Shown piece after piece: positions 25,675-33,129 of a stretch of DNA of 33,129 bases. The stretch is from Thiomargarita sp. Lineage in GTDB: Bacteria > Pseudomonadota > Gammaproteobacteria > Beggiatoales > Beggiatoaceae. Location: contig DYSU01000027.1 of the NCBI GenBank assembly GCA_020726335.1, forward strand, positions 1 to 33,129, written 5' to 3'. The translations under genes were made by a program, and so were the position numbers. Each line of letters begins with the position of its first letter. Within the stretch, counting starts at the first letter, position 1. The notes under the pieces were generated by a model that ran no database searches, had not been told where the DNA came from, and saw only the letters and a list, made by a program, of their open reading frames with translations.

Positions 25675-26844
25675 ATGTTGCGCGTCAGCCATTATCTTAA
25701 AGAATTACTTAACCCCGCCGAACCCAAACCCACATCCAAGCCTTCAGGCCCTGTGGTCATTTGGAATTTAGTGCGCCGATGCAATCTGACGTGCAAACAC
25801 TGCTATTCAATTTCCGCCGACAAAGATTTTCCCCACGAATTGAATACAGCCGAAGTGCTGAGCGTCATGGCAGATTTAAAGGCTTTTGGTGTGCCTGTGT
25901 TGATTCTGTCTGGCGGCGAACCCTTGTTACGCCCTGATATTTTTGAAGTTTCAAAAGCCGCCAAAGAGAGGGGCTTTTACGTTGCTTTATCGACCAACGG
26001 CACTTTGATTGATCAAAGCAATATCAGCAAAATTGCCGCAATGAATTATGACTATGTCGGCATCAGTTTGGACGGTATCCAAGACACCCACGACCGATTC
26101 CGCCGAAAAGCAGGGGCGTTTGAAGCTTCCCTCAACGCAACGCGGCTGTGCCGTGATCAGGGCATTAAAGTGGGTCTGCGTTTTACCCTGACCCAAGACA
26201 ACCAGCACGATTTTCCCTTGTTGCTGGCGTTGGTAGAGCAAGAGCGCGTGGCTAAATTTTACCTGTCGCACCTCAACTATGCAGGGCGCGGCAATAAAAA
26301 CCGTAAAACCGATGTCCATCACAGGATGACGCGCCTGGCCATGGATTTGTTGTTTGACACAGGGTTGCGCCTGTTGCAAGAAGGCAAAAACCATGAATTT
26401 GTCACGGGCAACAACGATGCTGATGGGGTATTCCTGCTTGATTGGGCAAAGCGGCGTGGGTTTGCCCCCGCAGTGGTTGAGCATTTGCGCGTCAAACTGG
26501 CACAATGGGGCGGCAACGCTTCGGGGGTCAACGTCGCCAACATCGACAATCTGGGCAGGGTTCATCCCGACACCTTTTGGTGGCAATATCCGCTGGGCAA
26601 TGTACGCGAACGCCCATTTTCCGCGATTTGGACAGATGTCTCTGACCCGCTGATGGCAGGACTCAAACGCTTGCCTCGCCCACTGCAAGGGCGTTGCGCG
26701 CTGTGTGTGCATCAAACCATTTGCAACGGCAACACCCGCGTTCGCGCTTGGCAAACCACGGGAAATTTTTGGGCTGAAGACCCCGGTTGTTATTTGACGG
26801 ATGAAGAAATCGGCCTTATTGACACAAAAACATCAACGTTATAA
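25675..26844 (+). CDS. nirJ: NirJ, radical SAM enzyme of haem d1 synthesis
   Basis: This 389-residue radical SAM protein has the cluster motif C36-x3-C40-x2-C43 (RRCNLTCKHCYS), the SAM-binding GGEPLLRPD, and a C-terminal cysteine-rich region (CALCVHQTICNGNTRVRAW...DPGC) that holds a second iron-sulfur cluster, as in SPASM-type enzymes. It acts on didecarboxysirohaem to remove the two propionate side chains that become the oxo groups of d1. ATG 25675 (MLRVSHYLKELL) is chosen: CAGGGAG lies 7 nt upstream and known NirJ proteins start at this point. A GTG at 25630 in frame would add 15 residues. Confidence 0.95.
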   Translation: MLRVSHYLKELLNPAEPKPTSKPSGPVVIWNLVRRCNLTCKHCYSISADKDFPHELNTAEVLSVMADLKAFGVPVLILSGGEPLLRPDIFEVSKAAKERGFYVALSTNGTLIDQSNISKIAAMNYDYVGISLDGIQDTHDRFRRKAGAFEASLNATRLCRDQGIKVGLRFTLTQDNQHDFPLLLALVEQERVAKFYLSHLNYAGRGNKNRKTDVHHRMTRLAMDLLFDTGLRLLQEGKNHEFVTGNNDADGVFLLDWAKRRGFAPAVVEHLRVKLAQWGGNASGVNVANIDNLGRVHPDTFWWQYPLGNVRERPFSAIWTDVSDPLMAGLKRLPRPLQGRCALCVHQTICNGNTRVRAWQTTGNFWAEDPGCYLTDEEIGLIDTKTSTL

Positions 26845-26868
26845 CCCCTTAATCTATTTGGAAAAACT

Positions 26869-27360
26869 GTGAAAAAATACTCAATTGCTTGGCTGATCGT
26901 TGGTTTGTCCGTGTTGCTAAACGGCCTTTTTATCTATCTTTTTATCGTCAAAGGCACGACTGTGCCATCAACAGACAACCGCTTCGCCATTGTCTTGACT
27001 CCTGGCGAACGCGATTTAGTGTTATCAGAAATGCGCGCTTTTTTAAGCGCGGTGCAACAAATCAGTCAGGGCATTGCCAATAAAGACATGGCAACCATCA
27101 AACAAGCATCGCAATCTCTCGGTATGGCCGCTACAACAAAAGTTCCCGTTTCTTTGATGGGCAAGTTACCATTGGAATTTAAAAAACTGGGCTTTGGCAC
27201 GCATGAAGCCTTTGATCAATTGGCACAAGACATGGTGCAAATGGATGATACCGCTGTGGCCTTGGAACGTCTGCCCGTTCTGTTGGGTGGCTGTGTCGCT
27301 TGTCATGCGAGCTATCAAATCATCACCGATGCAACGCAGGTTGCTGACAGAAACCCCTGA
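26869..27360 (+). CDS. Membrane-anchored cytochrome c'-like protein
   Basis: This 163-residue protein has an N-terminal hydrophobic anchor (about 7-27, possibly an uncleaved signal) and an all-helical domain ending in a C-terminal haem motif C142-V-A-C-H146 followed by ASYQI. The late C-x-x-C-H-x-x-Y pattern after three helices is that of cytochrome c', whose five-coordinate haem binds NO in denitrifiers. It starts with GTG (GTGAAAAAA), and its stop overlaps the norD start by one base (TGATG). The position between nirJ and norD in the same operon points to NO binding or an accessory role in NO reductase function. A cytochrome c-556-type protein is the alternative. Confidence 0.75.
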   Translation: MKKYSIAWLIVGLSVLLNGLFIYLFIVKGTTVPSTDNRFAIVLTPGERDLVLSEMRAFLSAVQQISQGIANKDMATIKQASQSLGMAATTKVPVSLMGKLPLEFKKLGFGTHEAFDQLAQDMVQMDDTAVALERLPVLLGGCVACHASYQIITDATQVADRNP

Positions 27361-29198
27361 TGGAAGAACATGTTGGCCAAATTTGGCATCAATTCATCAC
27401 CCGTTTGGCGCGCACAGAACACCTACAAGCCACGGTGTATCTGGATGACGTGCGGCGCAACGTGGGCGTGCTGTTTCGCGCTTTGGGCGGAGAAGGTGGC
27501 CTGCGGGTAGAAGCGGCCACAGCCACCCACTACCAGACACGGCGCAACTGGTTGCAACGCATCGCAGGTGTGGCACAACAGGCTGAATTTGCTTGGCGTG
27601 ATGCAGAAACTTTATACCTGCCCGCGCATTTGGCGGTGTTTCCCCAAGCAAGTCTAAACCGCGAATTGTATTTATGGCTGGCGGCTTTGGCCGCTTTTCA
27701 AGCCCCTGCCGTTAAGCTTAACTGGTTTTTGGCCAATCAAGCGGCCACAGCGCAGATTTTGGCGCGTTTTGCGGGTTTGCGCGCTCGTTATCAAAGATTG
27801 GTGGCGGCAACGCTGGCATTGCGCCCTGACCTTGCACACTTGCCGCCAGAAGAAAGCGCGCGCGAACTGGCCATTCAAACCGCTTTGCGCCAGCCCAACA
27901 GCGTCACCGACTATCCCTTTGCAAAAGGGCAGCCCATGCCCGTGTGGTTGTGGTTGCATCCTGAACCGCCGCTGACGGCAGGCCACAGCCCACGCAGAGA
28001 GGACGTGGGCGCAGAGAGTGGCGGCCAATCGCAGACAGCGCGTGAGCAACGCAAAAAAAAAGGCACCCGAACCGAAGCACCCGATGGCAAAACAGGGCTT
28101 TTGGCTTTTCGCCTTGAAAGCCTGTTTACCCGCGCTGAATATGCCAAAGTGGATCGCACGGAAGATGAAGAAGACGATTTGGCCAAAGCGCAAGATGCGT
28201 TGGAAGACATGGATCACCTCAGCGTAACCCAAGCAGAGAAAAAAACCGCCGTCAGTTTGCGTTTTGACCTCGACTTGCCTGCCGTTGAACAAGATGATCG
28301 CGTGTTGCAAGGGGATATTTTATTGCCCGAATGGGATTGGAAGCGGCGTGAGTTGCGCAAGGATTATTGTTGCCTGCAAACCATGATTGCCGACCACGCG
28401 CCCGCAGTTGAATTGCCAGCCCATTTGTGCCACAGCGCGCACAAACTGCGTCGCCAATTTGAAGCGGTTGCCCCGTTGCGCAGTTGGCATCGCAACCAAG
28501 CAGAAGGCAGTGATATTGATTTGGACGCTTGGCTGAGTTATACCACCGATATTTTATGTGGTCATGTCTCCGCAGAAAGCGGACTTTACCGTGATTTTCG
28601 CGGTGGCCAACGTGATTTGGCTTGTCTGCTGTTGGCCGATTTATCGCTGTCCACTGATGCGTGGGTCAACAACAGTGCGCGGGTCATCGACATCATCCGC
28701 GACAGCTTGTTTTTATTTTCTGAAGCCTTGCAGAACACAGGCGACCGTTTTGCGCTGTATGGCTTTTCGTCGCGCCGTCGTGATCATGTGCGCTTTCACC
28801 ACTTAAAAACGTTCAAACAAAACTACAACGCCGCCACCCGTGGCCGCATTCAAGCCATCAAGCCCGGTTATTACACCCGCATGGGCGCGGCAATCCGCCA
28901 TGCAACCAACATACTGGCGAAAGAACCCAACAGCCAGCGTTTGCTGTTGTTGCTCACCGATGGCAAACCCAATGATTTGGATCATTATGAAGGCCGTTAT
29001 GGTGTGGAAGACACGCGCCATGCCGTGTTACAAGCGCGCAAACAAGGTTTGCAAGTGTTTTGCGTGACGATTGACGACCAAGCAGAAGACTATCTGCCCC
29101 ATTTATTTGGCGCGCAACATTATATATTGCTTCGCAAGGCAGAAGACTTGCCCAAAGCATTGCCGCTGTTGTACATGCGTCTAACCTCGCAAACCTAA
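27360..29198 (+). CDS. norD: NorD, von Willebrand-type partner of NorQ
   Basis: This 612-residue protein has a long helical N-terminal half, a charged low-complexity middle (residues about 215-300, with DRTEDEEDDLAKAQDALED), and a C-terminal VWA domain from about 413. There the MIDAS motif reads DLSLS, with the later metal ligand region in LLLLTDGKPND. NorD and the ATPase NorQ work together to activate NO reductase. In most denitrifiers norQ and norD sit together after norCB. Here norD has moved to the end of the d1-synthesis operon on the other side of the divergent centre. ATG 27360 overlaps the previous stop by one base. Confidence 0.95.
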   Translation: MEEHVGQIWHQFITRLARTEHLQATVYLDDVRRNVGVLFRALGGEGGLRVEAATATHYQTRRNWLQRIAGVAQQAEFAWRDAETLYLPAHLAVFPQASLNRELYLWLAALAAFQAPAVKLNWFLANQAATAQILARFAGLRARYQRLVAATLALRPDLAHLPPEESARELAIQTALRQPNSVTDYPFAKGQPMPVWLWLHPEPPLTAGHSPRREDVGAESGGQSQTAREQRKKKGTRTEAPDGKTGLLAFRLESLFTRAEYAKVDRTEDEEDDLAKAQDALEDMDHLSVTQAEKKTAVSLRFDLDLPAVEQDDRVLQGDILLPEWDWKRRELRKDYCCLQTMIADHAPAVELPAHLCHSAHKLRRQFEAVAPLRSWHRNQAEGSDIDLDAWLSYTTDILCGHVSAESGLYRDFRGGQRDLACLLLADLSLSTDAWVNNSARVIDIIRDSLFLFSEALQNTGDRFALYGFSSRRRDHVRFHHLKTFKQNYNAATRGRIQAIKPGYYTRMGAAIRHATNILAKEPNSQRLLLLLTDGKPNDLDHYEGRYGVEDTRHAVLQARKQGLQVFCVTIDDQAEDYLPHLFGAQHYILLRKAEDLPKALPLLYMRLTSQT

Positions 29199-29226
29199 AA
29201 AAGATGCCTTCATTGAGCGAAACGAC

Positions 29227-29232
29227 TATAAT
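29227..29232 (+). promoter_or_regulatory. Putative -10 element before cysG
   Basis: A perfect TATAAT lies 37 bp before the cysG start, but there is no good -35 box at normal spacing. It may give cysG its own transcript in addition to read-through from the nir operon. Confidence 0.35.
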
Positions 29233-29268
29233 AGCGGGCATTTAATGTGAATTGAAACGAGTGAACAC

Positions 29269-30663
29269 ATGGATTTTTTGCCTATTTTTATTGATATTAA
29301 ACAACAGCCGTGTTTGGTTGTCGGCGGCGGTACGGTGGCCCATCGCAAAGTTGCGCTGTTGCTTCAAGCCCAAGCCTGTGTACATGTGGTTTCACCCAAC
29401 TTGCGCCCCGAATTAGAACAAAATTTAGCCGAGCAACGCATCACTTATCGCCAAGGTTTGTTCCAACCCACTGATTTAGATAATAAACGCTTGGTTTTTG
29501 TTGCCACCGATGACAAGGAAACCAATGCCGAAGTCGCCACAGAAGCCAAACAACGCCACATCCTTGTCAACGTGGTTGATTCACCCGATTTATGCAGTTT
29601 CATCATGCCGTCGATTGTTGACCGTTCGCCGATTTGCTGTGCCATCAGCACAGGGGGGCGTTCGCCCGTGCTTGCCCGTTTATTGCGCGGCAAAATCGAA
29701 GCAAGCCTGCCCGCCGCTTATGGTCAATTGGCCGCTTTGGTCGCTGATTTTCGGGACAAAGTCAAAGAAAAATTACCCAGCGGCCAACGGCGCAGATTTT
29801 GGGAAAATATTTTACAAGGGCGGGTGGCCGAGCTGGTGTTCAGCCGCCAAGTGGACAAAGCCAAACAACTGTTGAGCGACATTTTAAGCCAAGAAAATCC
29901 CAGCGAAAACAAAACCATGGGTGAAGTGTATCTCATCGGCGGCGGCCCCGGCGACCCTGATTTACTCACTTTTCGCGCCCTGCGCTTGATGCAACAGGCC
30001 GATGTAGTGGCCTATGATAGGCTGGTGTCTAAAGCGGTGCTTGAATTGGTGCGCCGCGATGCCGAAAAAATTGATGTCGGAAAAGAGCGCGACAATCACC
30101 ATGTTCCACAAGATGAAATCAATGCCTTGCTGGCTAATTTGGCCAAACAAGGCAAACGGGTGTTGCGCCTCAAAGGCGGTGACCCGTTTATTTTCGGGCG
30201 TGGTGGCGAAGAGCTGGAAACATTAATGGCCGAAGGCATTCCGTTTCAAGTCATTCCGGGCATCACCGCCGCCGCGGGCGCGGCCTGTTATGCAGGTATT
30301 CCGCTGACCCACCGTGATTATGCCCAATCGTGCGTGTTTGTCACAGGCCATTTAAAAGACGGCACCATGAACCTGAACTGGGATTTATTGGTGCAACCAC
30401 AACAAACCGTGGTGGTTTACATGGGTTTGCTGGGCTTGCCCATGCTGTGCCAAGAACTGATGCGCCACGGCTTGCCCGCCAACAAACCCATCGCCTTGAT
30501 TCAACAAGCCACCACCGCCAAACAACGGGTGTTCACAGGTACGTTGGGAACCCTGCCCGAAATCATCCGCAACAGCAACATCAAACCACCGAGTTTAATC
30601 ATCATCGGCGATGTGGTCAAACTGCACAAAAAACTGGCGTGGTTTAATCCAAGCACCTTGTAA
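29269..30663 (+). CDS. cysG: CysG, trifunctional sirohaem synthase
   Basis: This 464-residue protein has the full CysG layout. Residues 1 to about 210 form the precorrin-2 dehydrogenase/ferrochelatase part, with the NAD-binding VVGGGTVAHRKV near 17-28 and SPVLARLLRGKIE. Residues about 218-460 form the uroporphyrinogen III methyltransferase, with VYLIGGGPGDPDLLTFRA, VAYDRLVS, LRLKGGDPFIFGRGGEE and GITAAAGAACYAGIPLTHRD (each given in part). It converts uroporphyrinogen III to sirohaem. Sirohaem is the substrate of NirDLGH, so placing cysG straight after norD lets one region supply the whole d1 route without a separate nirE. It also serves sulfite or nitrite assimilation. It converges with feoB, only 15 bp away. 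Confidence 0.96.
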   Translation: MDFLPIFIDIKQQPCLVVGGGTVAHRKVALLLQAQACVHVVSPNLRPELEQNLAEQRITYRQGLFQPTDLDNKRLVFVATDDKETNAEVATEAKQRHILVNVVDSPDLCSFIMPSIVDRSPICCAISTGGRSPVLARLLRGKIEASLPAAYGQLAALVADFRDKVKEKLPSGQRRRFWENILQGRVAELVFSRQVDKAKQLLSDILSQENPSENKTMGEVYLIGGGPGDPDLLTFRALRLMQQADVVAYDRLVSKAVLELVRRDAEKIDVGKERDNHHVPQDEINALLANLAKQGKRVLRLKGGDPFIFGRGGEELETLMAEGIPFQVIPGITAAAGAACYAGIPLTHRDYAQSCVFVTGHLKDGTMNLNWDLLVQPQQTVVVYMGLLGLPMLCQELMRHGLPANKPIALIQQATTAKQRVFTGTLGTLPEIIRNSNIKPPSLIIIGDVVKLHKKLAWFNPSTL

Positions 30664-30678
30664 GACGGGGTTGATTTT

Positions 30679-32838
30679 TCACACGGTCAGCCATAAAGTT
30701 GTGTGGTAAACGATAAACGACAAACCCCAAGCAATGGATGTGGTGAATACAAATAAATAGCCCAAATACCGCCAACTGCCCGCTTCACGCACGAACACAA
30801 TGGATGCGGCAAAACAGGGCAAATAAATCATCATGAACACGATGAACGACATTGCCGATGCAAACGGAATGTGGGTTTTGATTTTTTCCAGCAATTTATC
30901 ACTGCTTTCGTTTTGCGCATCGCCTAAGCCATAGAGAATGCCCAGCGTGGCCACCACCACTTCTTTAGCCGCCAGCCCTGTTTCTAAAGCCACGCTCATG
31001 CGCCAATCAAACCCCAGCGGCGCAAAAAACGGCTCAGAAAATTTGCCGATTTGACCTAAATAGCTGTTTTCCAGTTGCACAGCGGCCAACTGATTGGCTT
31101 GTTCTGCGGCGGATACATGAGGCGCTGGACTCTCTATTGCCGTTTTGGGGTAATTGCCTGCAAACCAAATCAAAATGGAGGCCATCAGAATAAACGTGCC
31201 TGCTTTTTTCAAATACAGCCATGCTTGATTAGACACCGTATGCCAAATCAGGGGCATCGCAGGCCAACGGTATTTGGGCATTTCCATCACAAACGGTTCG
31301 TCTTCGCCTTTAAAAACAGTCATTTTCAATACTTTAGCGGCGACAATGCCCAACAGCGCGCCGATGATATAAATCACAAACAATAAACTGCCCGCTTGGT
31401 CGGCGGAAAAAAACGCGCCCACAAACAACACATACACAGGCAAGCGTGCGCCACAGCTCATAAAACCGATGATGAATAAAGTCAACAAACGGTCGCGGTC
31501 ATTGCGCAAGGTGCGCGCCGCCATATAAGCAGGCACCGAACAGCCAAAACCGGTCACCAAGGGGATGAACGATTTACCATGCAAACCAAAGTGATGAAAA
31601 AAGCCATCCAACAGAAAAGCCACGCGGCTCATATAGCCTGTGGTTTCCAGCAACGCGATGCCGATGAATAAAATAATGATATTGGGCAAAAACAACATCA
31701 CCGCGCCCACGCCTGCAATCATGCCATCGCCAACCAACGAACCCACCCACACATCGCCAAAAAACCGCTGGGTGCTGTCAATCCATTGGGCAAAAAACGC
31801 ATCAATCCAATCCATCGGCACACCGCCGACAACAAACGTCAACTGAAACAACGCCCACATCAAAAACAAAAAAATGGGCAAACCAAAAACAGGATGAAGC
31901 AAGACCGCATCAATTTTGGCCGTGGTCTCAGCACTGGATTGTCTTTTGCCCACCAGCGGCAAGCCGCCTGAGACAATCGGAATCGCTTTCAGGGCTGTCA
32001 GCAGGGCATGACTGGGATGCAAGCTATCGCGCACGGTTTCAGTGGCCAAACCACGGGCGATGGCAACGATTTCATCGGTAAAAATTTCATCTAAGTCTTT
32101 GGTTTGATAGTAAATATAAATCTGTTCATAGGCTTGGTTGAGCAAAGGTTGCACTTCAACCCAAATCGGCTGGTCGTGCATTTTTTGAAAAGTGGCCGGG
32201 TCTTCTTTGAGCAAATTAATCACCAATTCACGGCAATTCATGGTGCTTTTGAAGTGTTTATCCGCCAAAAATTGACTGATTTTGCTGATTTCTTGCTCTA
32301 TCACATCGCTGAATTGCAAGCGCGATGGCGACAGTTCACGTTCAAACGTGGCGACAATCGCCGCCAATAAAGAAGAAATGCCCGTTTTTTTGCTGGCGGA
32401 GGTTTTGATGCAGGGGCAACCGATGAGTTTGCATAATTGTGGGGCATCGATGTTGATGCCTTCTTTTTGCGCTTCATCATCCATGTTCAACGCCAGCAAC
32501 ATTTTTTTATTCAACATCAAAAGTTCGGTGGTCAAATACAGATTGCGTTCTAAATTGCACGAATCGACCACGTTTAAAATTAAATCATAGTTGTTTTCAT
32601 CAATAAAAGTTTTGGTCACCCGCTCTTCTAAACTGAAATCATTGAGGGCATAAGAGCCGGGTAAATCCATGATTTCAATCGCATAATTTTGATACACGAA
32701 ACTGACCATGGTTTTGCTGACCGTAACCCCGCTGAAATTGCCCACTTTGAGTTTGGCATTGCCAATCGCGTTGAGCAACATGCTTTTGCCCACATTGGGT
32801 TGACCCACCAAAGCGATGCGAACCGTGGTTTTGCTCAT
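30679..32838 (-). CDS. feoB: FeoB, ferrous iron transporter
   Basis: This 719-residue protein has a cytoplasmic N-terminal G domain: G1 GQPNVGKS (12-19), G2 within FSGVTVSK, G3 DLPGSYAL and G4 NMDD. A helical GDI-like region and a membrane part with two gate domains (AFLLDGFFHHFGLHGKSFIPLVTGFGC... and TGLAAKEVVVATLGILYG, given in part) follow. It takes up Fe(II), the form available in anoxic conditions. feoA overlaps its start by 4 bp. No feoC follows. G4 reads NMDD, and the aspartate that sets guanine preference is kept. Confidence 0.96.
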   Translation of the reverse strand: MSKTTVRIALVGQPNVGKSMLLNAIGNAKLKVGNFSGVTVSKTMVSFVYQNYAIEIMDLPGSYALNDFSLEERVTKTFIDENNYDLILNVVDSCNLERNLYLTTELLMLNKKMLLALNMDDEAQKEGINIDAPQLCKLIGCPCIKTSASKKTGISSLLAAIVATFERELSPSRLQFSDVIEQEISKISQFLADKHFKSTMNCRELVINLLKEDPATFQKMHDQPIWVEVQPLLNQAYEQIYIYYQTKDLDEIFTDEIVAIARGLATETVRDSLHPSHALLTALKAIPIVSGGLPLVGKRQSSAETTAKIDAVLLHPVFGLPIFLFLMWALFQLTFVVGGVPMDWIDAFFAQWIDSTQRFFGDVWVGSLVGDGMIAGVGAVMLFLPNIIILFIGIALLETTGYMSRVAFLLDGFFHHFGLHGKSFIPLVTGFGCSVPAYMAARTLRNDRDRLLTLFIIGFMSCGARLPVYVLFVGAFFSADQAGSLLFVIYIIGALLGIVAAKVLKMTVFKGEDEPFVMEMPKYRWPAMPLIWHTVSNQAWLYLKKAGTFILMASILIWFAGNYPKTAIESPAPHVSAAEQANQLAAVQLENSYLGQIGKFSEPFFAPLGFDWRMSVALETGLAAKEVVVATLGILYGLGDAQNESSDKLLEKIKTHIPFASAMSFIVFMMIYLPCFAASIVFVREAGSWRYLGYLFVFTTSIAWGLSFIVYHTTLWLTV

Positions 32839-33068
32839 GGTGCAACCTCTGGGGTGATTTTAATACAAGCGGCTTCTACAGCGCGCAAAGCCAATTTATT
32901 TTGTTTAAAGCTGATTTCCATGGTTTTTTTGCTCATGGAACAATTGCCTACTTGAACGGTCAAGCCTTTGGTCAAACCCAAAGCATGAAACCGTTGTTTT
33001 AAAGCTTTGTCGGCATGAATGGCCACAATCAGAGCAAAATCGCCTGAATTTAATTGATTAAGCGTCAT
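32835..33068 (-). CDS. feoA: FeoA, SH3-like partner of FeoB
   Basis: This 77-residue cytoplasmic SH3-like protein has the pattern of FeoA: DFALIVAIHADKALKQRFHALGLTKG (given in part), then a strand and a C-terminal ALRAVEAACIKITP. It supports FeoB function. The last 4 bp overlap the feoB start (ATGA), so the two are coupled. A promoter and a Fur-like site lie directly upstream. Confidence 0.93.
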   Translation of the reverse strand: MTLNQLNSGDFALIVAIHADKALKQRFHALGLTKGLTVQVGNCSMSKKTMEISFKQNKLALRAVEAACIKITPEVAP

Positions 33069-33082
33069 CTATTCACCCAAAT

Positions 33083-33128
33083 GAGAACTGTTATCATTAA
33101 ATTATACACAAATCATGTGGGATGTAAA
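33083..33128 (-). promoter_or_regulatory. feoAB promoter with Fur-like site
   Basis: On the minus strand, TTTACA (33128-33123) and TATAAT (33106-33101) are 16 bp apart, a good sigma70 promoter. A 19-bp site at 33101-33083, containing AATGATAACAGTTCTC, matches the classical Fur box at about 13 of 19 positions and overlaps the -10 edge and the start of transcription, as expected for iron-dependent repression. Confidence 0.65.
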
Positions 33129-33129
33129 C

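Noticed and set aside
25987-26754. 255-residue minus-strand open frame opposite nirJ
   Set aside because: nirJ motifs cover this region; the long antisense frame is a by-product of codon usage.

Overview
The window looks like a chromosomal segment of a facultatively denitrifying gammaproteobacterium. GC is moderate (roughly the mid-40s by eye), gene order is dense, and the denitrification genes are of the classical cd1 nitrite reductase / cytochrome c-dependent NO reductase type. The large secreted multidomain proteins and the sulfide:quinone oxidoreductase-like flavoprotein would fit a filamentous sulfur oxidiser (Thiotrichales/Beggiatoaceae type). That placement is inference; no rRNA, tRNA or phylogenetic marker is present to settle it.

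Region 1 (1-8191, + strand) holds four large exported proteins of unknown role, each with its own promoter or leader: an unrecognised secreted protein; a secreted protein made of two copies of one ~180-residue domain; a protein of four PEGA-like repeats; and a ~1090-residue protein with Asp-box beta-propeller repeats followed by Ig-like repeats and a C-terminal EF-hand-like loop.

Region 2 (8254-12209) is mixed housekeeping: a TrpD2/YbiB-like protein overlapping a ThiS-like sulfur carrier, then on the minus strand an SQR-like flavoprotein and a TraB/GumN protein, then a DUF2259-type secreted protein on the plus strand.

Region 3 (12241-30663) is a denitrification island arranged around a divergent centre at about 21.2-21.5 kb. 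Leftward run nirS, a NirT-type cytochrome fused to an ethylbenzene-dehydrogenase-like haem domain, a cupredoxin, then norC, norB, a secreted protein with two NarX/PilJ-type sensor domains, a small membrane ORF with a damaged start, norE, norF and norQ. Rightward run a membrane-anchored bacteriohemerythrin, then nirC-F-D-L-G-H-J, a membrane-anchored cytochrome c'-like protein, norD and cysG. The functions fit together. NirT, the cupredoxin, NirC and NorC move electrons. NirS makes NO and NorCB removes it, with NorQ/D/E/F as maturation or accessory factors. CysG makes sirohaem, which NirDLGH, NirJ and NirF convert to haem d1. No nirE, nirN, nirM, nosZ or regulator gene (dnr/nnr/fnr) is in the window.

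Three FNR/DNR-type boxes (17143-17156, 21430-21443, 22079-22092) each lie 22-23 bp before a GATAAT/GATACT -10 element, the geometry of class II activation. The nirC operon has a further layer. An intrinsic-terminator-like hairpin ends 3 nt before the nirC ATG, and an 8-codon leader ORF runs through the hairpin and stops one base before nirC. This is the strongest candidate here for an undescribed regulatory device.

Region 4 (30679-33129, - strand) is feoAB, ferrous iron uptake, with a good sigma70 promoter and a Fur-like site. It is a sensible neighbour for a haem- and iron-rich pathway.
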